The notes beneath the pieces are model-generated. The model saw nothing but the letters and a program-made list of their open reading frames with translations. It made no database searches and had not been told where the DNA came from. A stretch of 64,000 nucleotides of DNA from Agmasoma carcini (nom. nud.). Lineage: Eukaryota; Microsporidia; Thelohaniidae. How positions within the stretch are numbered: position 1 is the stretch's first letter; every line of letters starts with the position of its first letter. The stretch spans positions 1 to 64,000 of the forward strand of contig JAOXFI010000021.1 in NCBI GenBank assembly GCA_029232285.1. The letters run 5' to 3'. Position numbers and translations under genes: made by a program. This document shows, in pieces, positions 42,146 through 52,612 of this stretch.

Positions 42146-42673
42146 ATCATATAATTGATAATTTATATTAATTATAATAATAAACATTTCAATCTGATTA
42201 TTTTTCTAAATTCATAAATTACATAATGTAAATAATTATTATTGTTCATTCTTAGTCACTTCTTAAAAGCTATTCTAAAAATAAATATATTTTATCACTT
42301 ATCACTATCTTTAATATTTATAGCAAATATTCATGATTATTTTTCCACTTTTGTACAATTAATTTTTTATCTTATCAAAATTGCATAGATTCATAGAATT
42401 TACTTTATAAATATTAATTGTACTGTTGTAAGCTAATGATTTAACTTATTAACATTTATAGATTTAAATCTATAATAATTTATAAAATTATGACTAATAT
42501 TTCATATAATATAAATTTAAGCTATTTCTATTATAATTTACACTTATTTATAACTAATATATAATTTTTCATATCAATACTTCAATTTTACATTCAATAA
42601 ACACACAAAGTTTAATCTTTTTAGTAAAAACTAATTTTTTTCTAAAATAAAAATTTTATAAAATTTTTACCGT
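42146..42673. other. Intergenic region upstream of RPL7
   Basis: AT-rich, no open frame. The last 80 bp before the gene hold TTTTTAGTAAAAACTAATTTTT and AAAATTTTTACC directly before the ATG, in line with the start-site motif. Confidence 0.5.
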
Positions 42674-43375
42674 ATGAGTTCAATGAAAACTGAATTAAAG
42701 AGAGCTTATCTATCTAAGGTTGAGAACATTAAACAAAAGGCTGAGCGTGACATGCAAGTCCGTATCAAGGCCAACGCTGACAATGAAAAGATCCAAGTTG
42801 AAAAACTTCTTAAGAGATTCAACGAAAAGCAAGCTTTAGAAAACAAAAAACTTGACAATCCTGACTTTCACTACTCCCCTAAAGACCCAAACTACATCAT
42901 CGCCATTCTAATCAGCTCAAAAATAAGAGCAGCTCCTAAACCAAAAAAAGCCCTCCATCTCTTAAGATTACGCAGAACCTTCAGCTGCGTCATCCTTAAG
43001 AACAACCTAAGCAACAGAACTATGCTCCAAACAGTCAAGGACTACGTAGCATATGGCTTTGTCAATATGGAAATCTTAAGAAAATTGGTATACAACAGAG
43101 GTCACGCCAAACTAACAGACGGTAGAAAAGCAAAAATGTCCAATGAACTTATCGAGGAAAGATTCAACGGTAAGTACAAGTGCATAGAGGAACTGATCCA
43201 TGCCATCTACAACGGCTCAGATGATTTTAAGGAAGTTAACAGATTCATCGCACCCTTCCAACTAACATCTCCAAGAGGCGGTTTCTTCGGCAGAAAGAAG
43301 AAGCCTTTCGTACAGGGTGGTAACTCAGGAAATCAACATGAGCTTTTAGGTAATCTTCTGGAAAGAATGATTTAA
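42674..43375 (+). CDS. RPL7: 60S ribosomal protein L7 (uL30)
   Basis: A 233-residue ribosomal protein. The basic, helical N-terminus binds rRNA expansion segments. The uL30 core follows: IIAILISSKIRAAPKPKKAL, LRLRRTFSCVILKNN, MLQTVKDYVAYGFVNMEILR and KLVYNRGHAKL. Near the C-terminus come FIAPFQLTSPRGGF and a glycine/lysine-rich loop. Codons ending in C and A are more frequent than in neighbours, as expected for high expression. Two ATGs lie 9 bp apart (42674 and 42683); I took the first, which directly follows AAATTTTTACCGT. The stop overlaps AATAAAT. Confidence 0.95.
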   Translation: MSSMKTELKRAYLSKVENIKQKAERDMQVRIKANADNEKIQVEKLLKRFNEKQALENKKLDNPDFHYSPKDPNYIIAILISSKIRAAPKPKKALHLLRLRRTFSCVILKNNLSNRTMLQTVKDYVAYGFVNMEILRKLVYNRGHAKLTDGRKAKMSNELIEERFNGKYKCIEELIHAIYNGSDDFKEVNRFIAPFQLTSPRGGFFGRKKKPFVQGGNSGNQHELLGNLLERMI

Positions 43376-43695
43376 TAAATTTTTAAAGAAAAATTTTTTA
43401 TAATTCTAACAAACGAACATGTCATTGTGATATGTTAAGTATATTTAAGCTAAATATAGTTAAGCTTGTTGTAAAGACTAAACTAATAAACATTATATGA
43501 TATTTATTTAATACTTAAATAAATATCAATCTTTTTACAGTCAGTATGAATTTTTCAATTAATTTAACTATAGCTCAAAACCAAGCATAAGCCTCAATAA
43601 CTCATTTGCTTACGGGTTGATCAGCTATAATCAACATCTTTTAAATTATTTCATTTTAATTAGTCCTATATATATTTCCAAAAAAATTAACCCCA
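43376..43695. other. Intergenic region between RPL7 and the zinc-finger gene
   Basis: A 320-bp spacer. A patch at 43570-43645 is less AT-rich (CCAAGCATAAGCCTCAATAA and TTGCTTACGGGTTGATCAGC) and includes a short inverted pair, TATAGCT/AGCTATA. I could not fold it into a tRNA. It may be a promoter element. Confidence 0.4.
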
Positions 43696-44187
43696 ATGGC
43701 CGATCTGAAGAAGCGTAGCTATGAAATTCTTTTGGAGGACTTAAAACGTACACACAATGAGCGTAAAGCCCAGTTCGAAGAAAACAAGCACAGATATGGT
43801 GACAATGTTTGTGTTGTGGAGGAAAAGCTCTTCAAGCTGGAGGAAAACGCAATGAAAGAGAATATTCCGAATTTTATGATGAGTGGTGACGCTATATTCA
43901 ACTCAAATATATTTTTTGATGCTTACGATGAGTCAGAAGAAGACTCAGAAGTAGCATCAACCAATTCTAAGAGCAAAAGCTCTAGAAAACATGTATGTAA
44001 GAGGAAAGGTTGTAATAAGTCATACACCTCTTCTCATGGACTGAAATATCACATGCAACACGGCCATAAGGAAAAGACAGTCTATAAGCCATACGTTTGT
44101 ACATTTAGGAAGTGCGATAAAGCATATAAGAATAGTAATGGACTGAAATATCATTTGAAAACGATACATAAGCAAGCTTTCAATTAA
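43696..44187 (+). CDS. SFP1-like C2H2 zinc-finger protein
   Basis: A 163-residue protein with two C-terminal C2H2 fingers: C101/C106/H119/H124 and C135/C140/H153/H158. Both carry the signature KSYTSSHGLKYH or KAYKNSNGLKYH. This GLKYH finger type is that of fungal SFP1, a TORC1-controlled activator of ribosomal protein and ribosome-biogenesis genes; other small C2H2 factors share the motif less exactly. The N-terminal 60 residues are helical and charged, and an acidic-serine stretch separates them from the fingers. The start follows AATTAACCCCA-ATG. It lies 320 bp downstream of RPL7 on the same strand. Confidence 0.75.
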   Translation: MADLKKRSYEILLEDLKRTHNERKAQFEENKHRYGDNVCVVEEKLFKLEENAMKENIPNFMMSGDAIFNSNIFFDAYDESEEDSEVASTNSKSKSSRKHVCKRKGCNKSYTSSHGLKYHMQHGHKEKTVYKPYVCTFRKCDKAYKNSNGLKYHLKTIHKQAFN

Positions 44188-44407
44188 ATTAGATTATTTT
44201 TATTGTTTTTTTTATTGATATATGACTTTTTATAATTTAAAAGAAATATGGTATTGGTATTGCTTATTTTTAGTGATATTGCATATATTGTGATATCACT
44301 AGTGAGAGAATATGTAATATAATTATAAGATATCAATTATATAATATCACTTATACGATATCACCTATAACGATATCAATATATAATTAAATTTTTCAAA
44401 ACCTTTT
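44188..44407. repeat. Short GATATCAC-rich spacer
   Basis: Between two convergent stops, the 9-bp motif GATATCAC or its variants recurs at least six times (TGATATCACTAG, ATAATATCACTTATACGATA, TATCACCTATAACGATATCA). It may fold into hairpins and act as a terminator for both genes. Confidence 0.45.
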
Positions 44408-47233
44408 TTATTCATATCTCACGGCAATAGATTCAGAATCATCACCATTTGAACTGATAACATCTAACATCTCAAGCATATCACCTTCCTTCTTATCACA
44501 CAATTCACTGAACTTTTTCTTCATATTTGACTCATAATTTTGTGGATTTAAGTCCCAATACAGTATTTTCTTACCAGATCCAATCATTGATACTTCATTT
44601 CCAGTTTTCTCTTTGTAATCTTTAAGAAAATCTTCCAAACATTGATCAGCAAAAGGAAGTCTTGACCAAAGATTATATTCAACCTTTTGACCTTTTCTTA
44701 TACATTCATACTTTCTGGGTTCAATAGGATCAATAATAGCACAAAATGGCATCGCCAAATCAACAAAACTATTCTTAGCCTCTCCGTTAAGAATATATTT
44801 GATAATCTCCATAGTTGCAAATCCAGAAATAACAGCCGTCGTTGTGGCAATCGCTGGAATAATCTTACCAGCAACACCAACAATGTAATGCTTTGTCTCA
44901 TTCGGAATTGAATAAATCGTTGCACGTATGTTGGACGCAATATGTATAAAATCAACATGCTTACTCATATCCTTATCAAACATCAGTGGCTTAATAACCT
45001 CCAAATAATTCTTCCTCTCTGGGAATTGAATAGGCTCAGGATCATCATCATTAAAACAATTTTCCAAATATTGAATAGTCTCCTCAAGAGTAATTTCTCT
45101 GACACCATAACACTCTGCAATAACATTTGCACATGCGCAGACGAACTGTTGGTGCATCACATCCTTATAATAGAAATTCACAAGCTTTGGGAGCTTCTTC
45201 GGTGGTGCCCAAAACTTGGCACCTTCCTTAGTCACGTAATCAAAAGGGAATGTCTCAAGCAACTCTCTAACAGGCTCATGGAAAATATCTACAAATATAG
45301 CCATGGACTTTCTCAAACAACCATGCACCGTCCTAGGCGCTTCATCATATAATTGTTTAAATAGTGGATTTCGGTTTTCCTTATAATCTTTTACATCTTT
45401 TGGCTCATTTTCAAAGTGTGTCTCAAATTCAGCTAAAGCCCACTCAATACAGTGCTCCATACTAAATGGAAACCTTTTTATAGTGCATTGTGCAATAGAT
45501 TTTGCTGGTGGATCCACTGATGATGAATAATTTTCTGTTTTAAATGGGATTGATGATTGGACATGGCCTTTCGTACCAAGAGTACCAGCATCTATCATAG
45601 GAACACACATCTTCACACTTCTTTCATCAACATACATTCTTGCTTCAACATTATCGAGTGCATTAGAAATAACATCGATTGTATTTAAGAACTTATCAGA
45701 GAATACATCTTCGGTTTTTGCACAGGCAGCCAAATTAAAGGAAATCATATTTCGAGTTATTGACATATTTGCAATATCAGCTTTTAGCCGTTTTAACCCT
45801 ATATTGGGTGAATGTGTAGAACTTTGAGACTCAGATGCTTCAATTTCTTCTGCAAGCTTGTTGCCAAAATCTTCATTCAAAGAACTTGCTTGCCTAATTG
45901 CAGCTTCGGCCTTCATCTTGCCTATGTCTTCCTGTCTGAAGAGGAATTGCCTATTTAAGTTGGACTGTTCAATTGAGTCCATATCCGTTACATAGATGCA
46001 ACCAGTATGGCCTAACCCACTCATAACAAAATTTTTAAGATTTTCACATCCGATTGCACCAGCTCCAACCAAGAAAATATTTGCTGATTTGATATTCTCA
46101 AAGTTTTTTCCGAAGCATTTTTCATAGGCATAATATCGACCAATATTTGGTTGTTCAAAGTCTGTATTGGTGAAAGTATTTGCACAGTCATAATAAAAAA
46201 ATTGTTTTAAAGGTAAAAACTTAAGAGAGCAGGCTTTAATAACCTCTTGTGCACCAAAACCACCAGCAATAGAGCAAATAGGCATTAAAGAACAGTCTTT
46301 TGTAAATTCAAATTGTTCTCGTAAGTTTTCATATTTACTTTCAAGTGTTTTCCACATTTTCCTAACCTCTTCATCTGATCTTTTTGACTTATACGGATCT
46401 TTAGCATCAACTTTAAAGCCTGTAAATAAGTAATGAAGATAAAGAGCTCTTTCAACTTCAGAAATATCAGTTGTAAGAATTTCTGGATAGCAAATAGCCT
46501 TAGAATAAGGTTCAAATGTCATTGAATGTGGTTTTCTAACCTCTTCAAACTCACCACCATCCGAAGCTTCAAATGATTTACCAATTAATTGAATTTGCTT
46601 ACGACTTATAACTTCAATTGTATATTCTTTATTACCGATTGAGATTACATCGCCATTATCTAAAGTATGATGAAGACCATGTGCAAGGGTTAATACACCA
46701 TCAGTTGTTATAGATTCAAACATTCCTTTGTAAAGAGGTGTGCCAGTTTTATCCATACAGATATGACTATTTAGATCACAGAATACATTTAAGAAGAGAC
46801 CACAAGTCTTTACAGAAATGAATTTTATATTCATCTCTCTACATTTATCGTTAGCCTCAATAATAGCTTCGTGGGATTGATTGACATATACAACTATAGA
46901 GTAGTCACTAAAGGATGGTTTTTCATTAACATTTACGTTAACATACCTGTTCAATAAGCCTAATCTTGTTAAAGCTGCTTCATCCCTGTGCTTGCCAATA
47001 TCAGTTCTACTGAAGTAGAAACCTGAACCTAGATCGGTTTCAGAGACCAATTCTTTATCATATAAAGTGACTTCCTTAACGCCTGCTAATATGACATTCT
47101 TAGCTAACTCAATACCTAAACCATCACAACCTACTATCAGGATTTTAGATCTGACTATTCTGAACATGGCATCATGCCCAATAACGTAAAGTTGCCTAGA
47201 ATATAAAGTTTCGTCTAAAGAACCTTCTGACAT
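44408..47233 (-). CDS. UBA1: Ubiquitin-activating enzyme E1
   Basis: A 941-residue E1 that adenylates ubiquitin and passes it to E2 enzymes. The inactive adenylation half (about 1-160) has SRQLYVIGHDAMFRI and ILIVGCDGLGIELAKNVILA. The active half has FLVGAGAIGCENLKNFVMSG with the nucleotide-binding motif, then TDMDSIEQSNLNRQFLFR. The catalytic cysteine is C583, in IAQCTIKRFP, preceded by TENYSSSVDPPAKS. The ubiquitin-fold domain closes the protein. Yeast UBA1 has 1024 residues; loops are shortened. The ATG follows AAAAATTTTAACCCCTTTCA. UBA6-like or SUMO E1 are excluded by the two-domain single-chain layout and the YSSSxDPP motif. Confidence 0.95.
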   Translation of the reverse strand: MSEGSLDETLYSRQLYVIGHDAMFRIVRSKILIVGCDGLGIELAKNVILAGVKEVTLYDKELVSETDLGSGFYFSRTDIGKHRDEAALTRLGLLNRYVNVNVNEKPSFSDYSIVVYVNQSHEAIIEANDKCREMNIKFISVKTCGLFLNVFCDLNSHICMDKTGTPLYKGMFESITTDGVLTLAHGLHHTLDNGDVISIGNKEYTIEVISRKQIQLIGKSFEASDGGEFEEVRKPHSMTFEPYSKAICYPEILTTDISEVERALYLHYLFTGFKVDAKDPYKSKRSDEEVRKMWKTLESKYENLREQFEFTKDCSLMPICSIAGGFGAQEVIKACSLKFLPLKQFFYYDCANTFTNTDFEQPNIGRYYAYEKCFGKNFENIKSANIFLVGAGAIGCENLKNFVMSGLGHTGCIYVTDMDSIEQSNLNRQFLFRQEDIGKMKAEAAIRQASSLNEDFGNKLAEEIEASESQSSTHSPNIGLKRLKADIANMSITRNMISFNLAACAKTEDVFSDKFLNTIDVISNALDNVEARMYVDERSVKMCVPMIDAGTLGTKGHVQSSIPFKTENYSSSVDPPAKSIAQCTIKRFPFSMEHCIEWALAEFETHFENEPKDVKDYKENRNPLFKQLYDEAPRTVHGCLRKSMAIFVDIFHEPVRELLETFPFDYVTKEGAKFWAPPKKLPKLVNFYYKDVMHQQFVCACANVIAECYGVREITLEETIQYLENCFNDDDPEPIQFPERKNYLEVIKPLMFDKDMSKHVDFIHIASNIRATIYSIPNETKHYIVGVAGKIIPAIATTTAVISGFATMEIIKYILNGEAKNSFVDLAMPFCAIIDPIEPRKYECIRKGQKVEYNLWSRLPFADQCLEDFLKDYKEKTGNEVSMIGSGKKILYWDLNPQNYESNMKKKFSELCDKKEGDMLEMLDVISSNGDDSESIAVRYE

Positions 47234-47873
47234 TGAAAGGGGTTAAAATTTTTTCTTAAGTAGTGAAACTCTGAATTTGTTTATGAATAAAAAATTTGAC
47301 TAGTGATGAATTTTAATTGGTTTAAAGTGTATTTCACAGTTGAATTGACCAATAAATTATTCAATACCAACATTCTATTGATAGATAAGAACTTGTCACA
47401 AACAAATAGTAAATTATATGGTTTAATATCAACTACAACCTATAATATTGTATTTACAGACCGATAATGTGAAAATTATATTCTGAACCTATAATATGTA
47501 CATGAGACGTATCTATTACTGATTATATAATATATAAGGACAGTATAATGCTGAATTAACAATAATTTATATCATCACTAACTAAGACTATTTTTTTATT
47601 TTCGAAATATGATTAATAGCTATAGATTTTTTTTTAATAAATCTTTCATTACAAGGTTATAAAAAAAACACACTGAGATACGTAAAGTAAGAACAGGTAC
47701 TGTAAATATTTATGAAACGGATCTGTAATATGCTTTAATCACTAACTGATTATTTATACACAGTCAACCAACAACAGACGAAACATTTAACAATTTTTAT
47801 AATATTCATCAAATCTAATAAATCAACATCCTAACAAATAGATAAATAAATAAAAATAAAGGTTTAATAATTA
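47234..47873. other. Intergenic region upstream of UBA1
   Basis: A 640-bp spacer between UBA1 (start side) and RPL3 (stop side). I find no open frame, RNA or array. The UBA1 promoter must lie in the left part. Confidence 0.5.
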
Positions 47874-49016
47874 TTAGATAACTTCAGACTTAGAAATACC
47901 ATAAAATCTTCTCTTCTCATCGGAGGTTTGGAAACGAGCAGATCCATTCTGAGCACCAGTGTTAAAGAACTTAATTTTAAATTCTTCAGATGGTTTAGTA
48001 CCCATCAAAGACTTTCTAATTGTAAGAACCCTCTTCTTTGGACCAGTACAGCCACCTTTGATGTATATCAAATCATTCTTAACTTCACCGTAGTTAACAA
48101 AACCACCCATTGGTGTTGGCTCTTTCTCAGTAAAATCATACTCAGTGACAATCTTCTCACCCTCTTTGCAAATATGATATATTTCCTTATTTACTTCAGT
48201 CCTTCTATGGTAACCATGTTGACCAGCTCTAGCAACTGAAAACATGACTCTAGATGGATGCCATGCACCAATACAAGCAACCTTACGATTACCTCTTCTG
48301 GTCTTATGAGGAAGCTTTCTAACACCCCATCTCTTAATAACACCTGTAAAACCATGTCCTTTAGTGACACCAATTGTATCAATCATCTCGTGTACATTGA
48401 AATGTTCACCAACTCTAATTTCAGTGTCAAATTTGGACAAAATCCAGTCGATTTTCTCAACAATGCTTCCACCGTTAACTTGGAATTCGGCAATGTGTGA
48501 TTTCTTCTGCTTAAGACATTTGATCTTGCTTGGTTGTGTTTGAACGATTGCTCTGATAGACTCTGAGCCCTTCTTAAGTGCTTCAACATCTTCAGCAGTA
48601 AAGCCGATGTTCTTTCTCTTATCAGTGTAGGTCATTCCTGGTCTAAATGGAGTATCAAACATTTTTCTAACTGCACCCTCGTCAATGTTATCAGCCAAAA
48701 TAATATTTGATCTCTCTAAGCCTTTCATGGTTTGTTTATAACCAACAGCACCGATGATTTTCATAGGAGGAACTTCAATAGCAGTGACGGCTTCCATTAT
48801 TTCTTTCAATTGAATCTTGTTCTTATGTCTGACTTCTTTAGTTCTAATAACGTGAGTCATACCAGCTTTATATCCCATAAAAGCACTAAGATGTACTTCT
48901 TTAGAAGCATCATCACTTGGGAAGGCCTTTACTCTTGGTCTTACAGTCTTAGATCTTCTTTTTGGTCTGAATCCTAAGTGACCATGTCTTGGATGTTTAA
49001 ACTTTCTTGCACTCAT
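47874..49016 (-). CDS. RPL3: 60S ribosomal protein L3 (uL3)
   Basis: A 380-residue ribosomal protein (387 in yeast) that reaches the peptidyl-transferase centre. It starts MSARKFKHPRHGHLGFRPKR, close to the family's [20 protein letters not shown]. Further landmarks are VTKGHGFTGVIKRWGVRKLP, TRRGNRKVACIGAWHP and GQHGYHRRTEVNKEIY. The histidine modified in yeast lies in the conserved GAWHP segment. C-ending codons are enriched, as in RPL7. The ATG is directly preceded by AATTAAGCCCA. Several plus-strand frames over it are shadows. Confidence 0.97.
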   Translation of the reverse strand: MSARKFKHPRHGHLGFRPKRRSKTVRPRVKAFPSDDASKEVHLSAFMGYKAGMTHVIRTKEVRHKNKIQLKEIMEAVTAIEVPPMKIIGAVGYKQTMKGLERSNIILADNIDEGAVRKMFDTPFRPGMTYTDKRKNIGFTAEDVEALKKGSESIRAIVQTQPSKIKCLKQKKSHIAEFQVNGGSIVEKIDWILSKFDTEIRVGEHFNVHEMIDTIGVTKGHGFTGVIKRWGVRKLPHKTRRGNRKVACIGAWHPSRVMFSVARAGQHGYHRRTEVNKEIYHICKEGEKIVTEYDFTEKEPTPMGGFVNYGEVKNDLIYIKGGCTGPKKRVLTIRKSLMGTKPSEEFKIKFFNTGAQNGSARFQTSDEKRRFYGISKSEVI

Positions 49017-49568
49017 TGGGCTTAATTTTTTTAAAAAAATTTATTAAATAAAAATTTTCAAAAATGTTGCTAAATTTGAATTAAATTTTTATTTTGTAAA
49101 AATTTATTAAAAGAAGAGTCTAAGCAATAAAATTAGTTTATGGTGATTAATACACTATTAAAGTTTCATAAGTGGTAATAACAGTGTATTAAGCAATATT
49201 ATAAGAGTTTATAGCTATATCATACATCTTTGAATGAAGTATATTAATAAATCAATCTATAAACAATGATTTAAGCTTTAAAACAATTTAAGTTTAAATA
49301 TACAAATAAAATATGAATATAATTGATCAATATATAATTTATTTTGCTTTTATAATTATATTTTTAACTACATAATGATGCTTACATCACAAATTACTAT
49401 TTTAAATACAAAAAAAAATTATAAATTATTTTTTCTAATAATAAAAGAAAAATATTAAACTTTTTATATGCAACTGATAAAAAACAATATAAAGAGAAGA
49501 AAGCGAGCTATGAATATTTACAATCGACATTTAGTTAAATCTATCAAAAATGAATCAATCATGTCAAT
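49017..49568. other. Intergenic region upstream of RPL3
   Basis: A 550-bp AT-rich spacer. A near-repeat of TAAGCAATAAAATTAGTTTA and TAAGCAATATTATAAGAGTT with GTATTAAGC-like flanks occurs at 49,110-49,210. No gene or RNA is evident. Confidence 0.45.
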
Positions 49569-50453
49569 CTATTTATTTTTTAACCAGTCCCACTTTCCAT
49601 CATCTTTATATCCACGAATAGTCAATCCATCACTAAAAATAGAACTTAAATAATCGTAGCTTGGCCGGTCTTCGTATTCAAGAGTTCTTACATGAACAAA
49701 ATATCGATATACTTCATTTGGAAGGTCCTTGCATAGCTCATTCAAGGGTGTGCTTTGTTTTCTGTTTTTTATCGCTTCATACTTTTCAACTTTGGTCTCT
49801 GCCTTAATACCCTGCCATGGCAGCCTTCCACTCTTAAAAAAGTACACAATACAAAACCCCAAAGATTCCATATCATCCCGTCTGCTTTGCTCTAGCCCTA
49901 GATGTGTGTTGAGTGAGCAGTATCTTGCTGTACCAGTCAGATTCTTCCCTGTGACTAATTTCCTATGAGTTGATGTGTTTTTATCTTTGTATTCCTTAGC
50001 TAGACCGTAATCAATCAAATATACTTTTCTTTTGGAAGGGTCAGTCATAAAATTGTCTGGTTTTATGTCTCTATGAACAAAACTCTTCTTATGTGTTCTT
50101 TCTATTTGTTTAATTGCTCTAACAGCAAACATAAATATAGTTTTGGTTGAAAAGTTTTTGTTTAATTTTAAGAAAAGTTGTTCCATTGAACTACCTAAGA
50201 GCTCCATAGTCATGCACATTCTATATTTATCGTCGTATACGATGCTTCCGATGTCGTAGACCATTGGTCCGTCTAGATTTCCTATAGATTTGTAGACGTT
50301 GTACTCGTGCTTGAGTTGGCATTTGCCAGAAGATTTTTCAATTTTAACTGCTAATTCCTGGCCAGTGTTTGTGTCTATGCACTTTCTTATTTCGCCGAAT
50401 GCACCATGTGCAACCTTTTCCTTTATACGGATGTGATCTAATTCTCTGACCAT
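49569..50453 (-). CDS. HRR25: Casein kinase 1 family protein kinase
   Basis: A 294-residue kinase consisting almost only of the catalytic domain. It has VAHGAFGEI as glycine loop, K37 as ATP lysine, HRDIKPDNF at 127-135 and the CK1-typical DYG in place of DFG at 148-150. LTGTARYCSLNTHLGLEQSRRDD is the CK1 signature region (SIN/SLN instead of APE). It lacks the C-terminal tail of HRR25 or YCK kinases. The frame is open to a TTG at 50480, but the ATG at 50453, preceded by AAAATTTTCCCA, is the start. CK1 acts in vesicle traffic, DNA repair and ribosome maturation; the gene symbol is a best guess within the family. Confidence 0.88.
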   Translation of the reverse strand: MVRELDHIRIKEKVAHGAFGEIRKCIDTNTGQELAVKIEKSSGKCQLKHEYNVYKSIGNLDGPMVYDIGSIVYDDKYRMCMTMELLGSSMEQLFLKLNKNFSTKTIFMFAVRAIKQIERTHKKSFVHRDIKPDNFMTDPSKRKVYLIDYGLAKEYKDKNTSTHRKLVTGKNLTGTARYCSLNTHLGLEQSRRDDMESLGFCIVYFFKSGRLPWQGIKAETKVEKYEAIKNRKQSTPLNELCKDLPNEVYRYFVHVRTLEYEDRPSYDYLSSIFSDGLTIRGYKDDGKWDWLKNK

Positions 50454-50780
50454 TGGGAAAATTTTAAAATGTGCAAACAAAAATAAAGGTAAAGATATTG
50501 TTGGTTAATTTTGTTTATATAATAAATAAATTGTATTTAAATTTAGGTTTATTTCAATATTCCATTTTTGAACCTGTCTTAAATGAAGGTCAAAACAAAA
50601 GTTAAATATATGAGAATGTAGTAAATAAATATAATTTTATATGGTAATGTTGTATTATTATATGAATACTATATCAATTAATAAAATTGATACTTTTCCA
50701 ATTATATATTGGTTAATAGCAAGCAAAATTATATTGTAGGATAAGAGTATTGATTAAATATAAAATTATGATAAAAGTGG
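50454..50780. other. Start of a 5-kb gene desert
   Basis: AT-rich sequence upstream of the CK1 gene. Its promoter lies at the left end (AAAATTTTCCCA next to the ATG). Nothing else is recognisable. Confidence 0.5.
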
Positions 50781-50789
50781 TTGATTAAT

Positions 50790-51155
50790 GGTTAGATTTG
50801 TTCATATATGTGATATAATAGTTAATTAGTAATAATTAGTAATAATTAGTGGTTAATCAATGAATAATCAATGGATAATTATACATTTTTATTCATATAT
50901 GTGATATAACAGTTAATAGGTAAATAATTAGTGGTTAATCAGTGAATAATCAATGAATAATTATACATTTTTATTCATATATATGATATAACAGTTAATA
51001 GGTAAATAATTAGTAATAATTGGTGGATAATCAATGGATAATTATACATTTTTATTCATATATGTGATATAACAGTTAATAGGTAAATAATTAGTAATAA
51101 TTAGTGGATAATCAATGAATAATTATACATTTTTATTCATAAATGTGATATAATA
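50790..51155 (+). repeat. 81-bp minisatellite
   Basis: Four units containing ATACATTTTTATTCATATAT followed by GTGATATAACAGTTAATAGG start at 50881, 50963, 51044 and 51125, a period of 81-82 bp. Units also contain AATAATTAGTGGATAATCAA. The last is truncated. Confidence 0.9.
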
Positions 51156-51259
51156 GTTAATCAGATTAATCAAGTTAATAATACATTTTTTATTCAAATT
51201 AATTTTACATTTATTTATAAATACCAACAATTTTTACTTAGCTTAAAATTTACATACAA

Positions 51260-51610
51260 AGAAGAGAAAGATATGACTAGGAATAACAATCAACACTTAT
51301 CGTGCTCTGATAAAATTGGGCTATTAAAGCTAGGCACAAATCCATAAGATACGGTCGCAGCTGAATTTAGTGATTTATACACATTGATTAACTTATATAT
51401 TAAAATTAATAGTGTCCTTCTTTGTCAATATAGAAAAGATTTCTACCTAGCGACATTATACCACTTTTAGAGTGAACAAGGTTCTACTGCACCCTTCTCT
51501 CAAAAATTAGACCTTGACATGTCCTAACCTGTTATAGTCCAAATATCTTTTGTTTCTAACACCAGGTGAATGTCTGGATGTTTTGAAGGTGTTTAAATGA
51601 TACATTATCA
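51260..51610 (-). repeat. Dispersed repeat family, copy E (reverse orientation)
   Basis: On the minus strand this reads GGTGTTAGAAACAAAAGATA, then CTATAACAGGTTAGGACA, AACCTTGTTCACTCT, and near its end GAGCACGATAAGTGTTGATT. It therefore contains both the opening of copy C and the end of copy A, which helps define the full element as about 350-430 bp. Confidence 0.65.
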
Positions 51611-52229
51611 ACTATAATTTAAAAAGATATAAATAAACTAACTAACTAATATTATTCAATAATGATATTCTTAAGAATTTAATATTTAGCTTTAGGAAGG
51701 TGAGTTAAAATCTTAAAATTTTAAAATTTTATTTATCAGCAGTTTTAAAAATATTTGTTAAATTCAATACAAATCCTTAAACAGAACATAAGGACATATT
51801 TTAAAGATTGAAATATTGGTTAATATTTATTGATGAAATAAATAATTCTGTAGATTAAAATACTTATAATCAAAATATTAGAGTATGTATGGTCTTATAT
51901 ATAAGTTTAATGTTAGATAATCATTAACAGGTTCTAAACCCATACTGATATAAGTTTAATGTTTTATTTCGACACATTTACAATGTTAAAACCCATGAAT
52001 TACCTAAAGAGTGTATGCTTATTATTTATTTTTAAATTTCTATATATTTACAAGAATAAAATATAAATCCTTACAAAATTATCATATTTTAAAATAAAGT
52101 ACGTTAATAGATAAAAACTATTAAAATTCATTTATGTAGATAATTGATTTACAAATCAATACAGTGTATGATATATGCACATGATAATATTATAAGAATC
52201 GTTCATCGATAGCAAAAACTAACTAAAGC

Positions 52230-52270
52230 AATATCTTACTTACTTACTAACTAACTATCTAACTAACTAT

Positions 52271-52302
<32 letters not shown>

Positions 52303-52462
52303 CTAACTAACTAACTAACTAACTAACTATCTAACTAACTAACTAACTATCTAACTATCTAACTATCTAACTAACTAACTAACTAACTAACTATCTAACT
52401 AACTAACTATCTAACTATCTAACTATATAACTATCTAACTAACTAACTAACTATATAACTAT

Positions 52463-52493
<31 letters not shown>

Positions 52494-52563
52494 ACTATCT
52501 AACTAACTAACTAACTAACTATATAACTATCTAACTAACTAACTATCTAACTATCTAACTATA

Positions 52564-52598
<35 letters not shown>

Positions 52599-52612
52599 CT
52601 AACTATCTAACA
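52230..52612 (+). repeat. CTAA/CTAT tetranucleotide array, 380 bp
   Basis: Nearly pure CTAA repeats with regularly spaced CTAT and CTATATAA variants. Unlike the similar arrays at 20.7 and 31.3 kb it is not followed by a gene. A short array of the opposite motif (GTTAGTTAGTTA) lies at 52855-52920, so the two could pair as an imperfect inverted repeat. Confidence 0.95.

Noticed and set aside
44687..45352. Plus-strand frames over UBA1
   Set aside because: They are shadows of the E1 coding sequence, which is conserved along its length on the minus strand.
52230..52612. CTAA arrays as telomeric or interstitial telomere repeats
   Set aside because: The unit is four bases (TTAG on the other strand), not TTAGG or TTAGGG, it is mixed with CTAT and CTGA variants, and genes follow on both sides.
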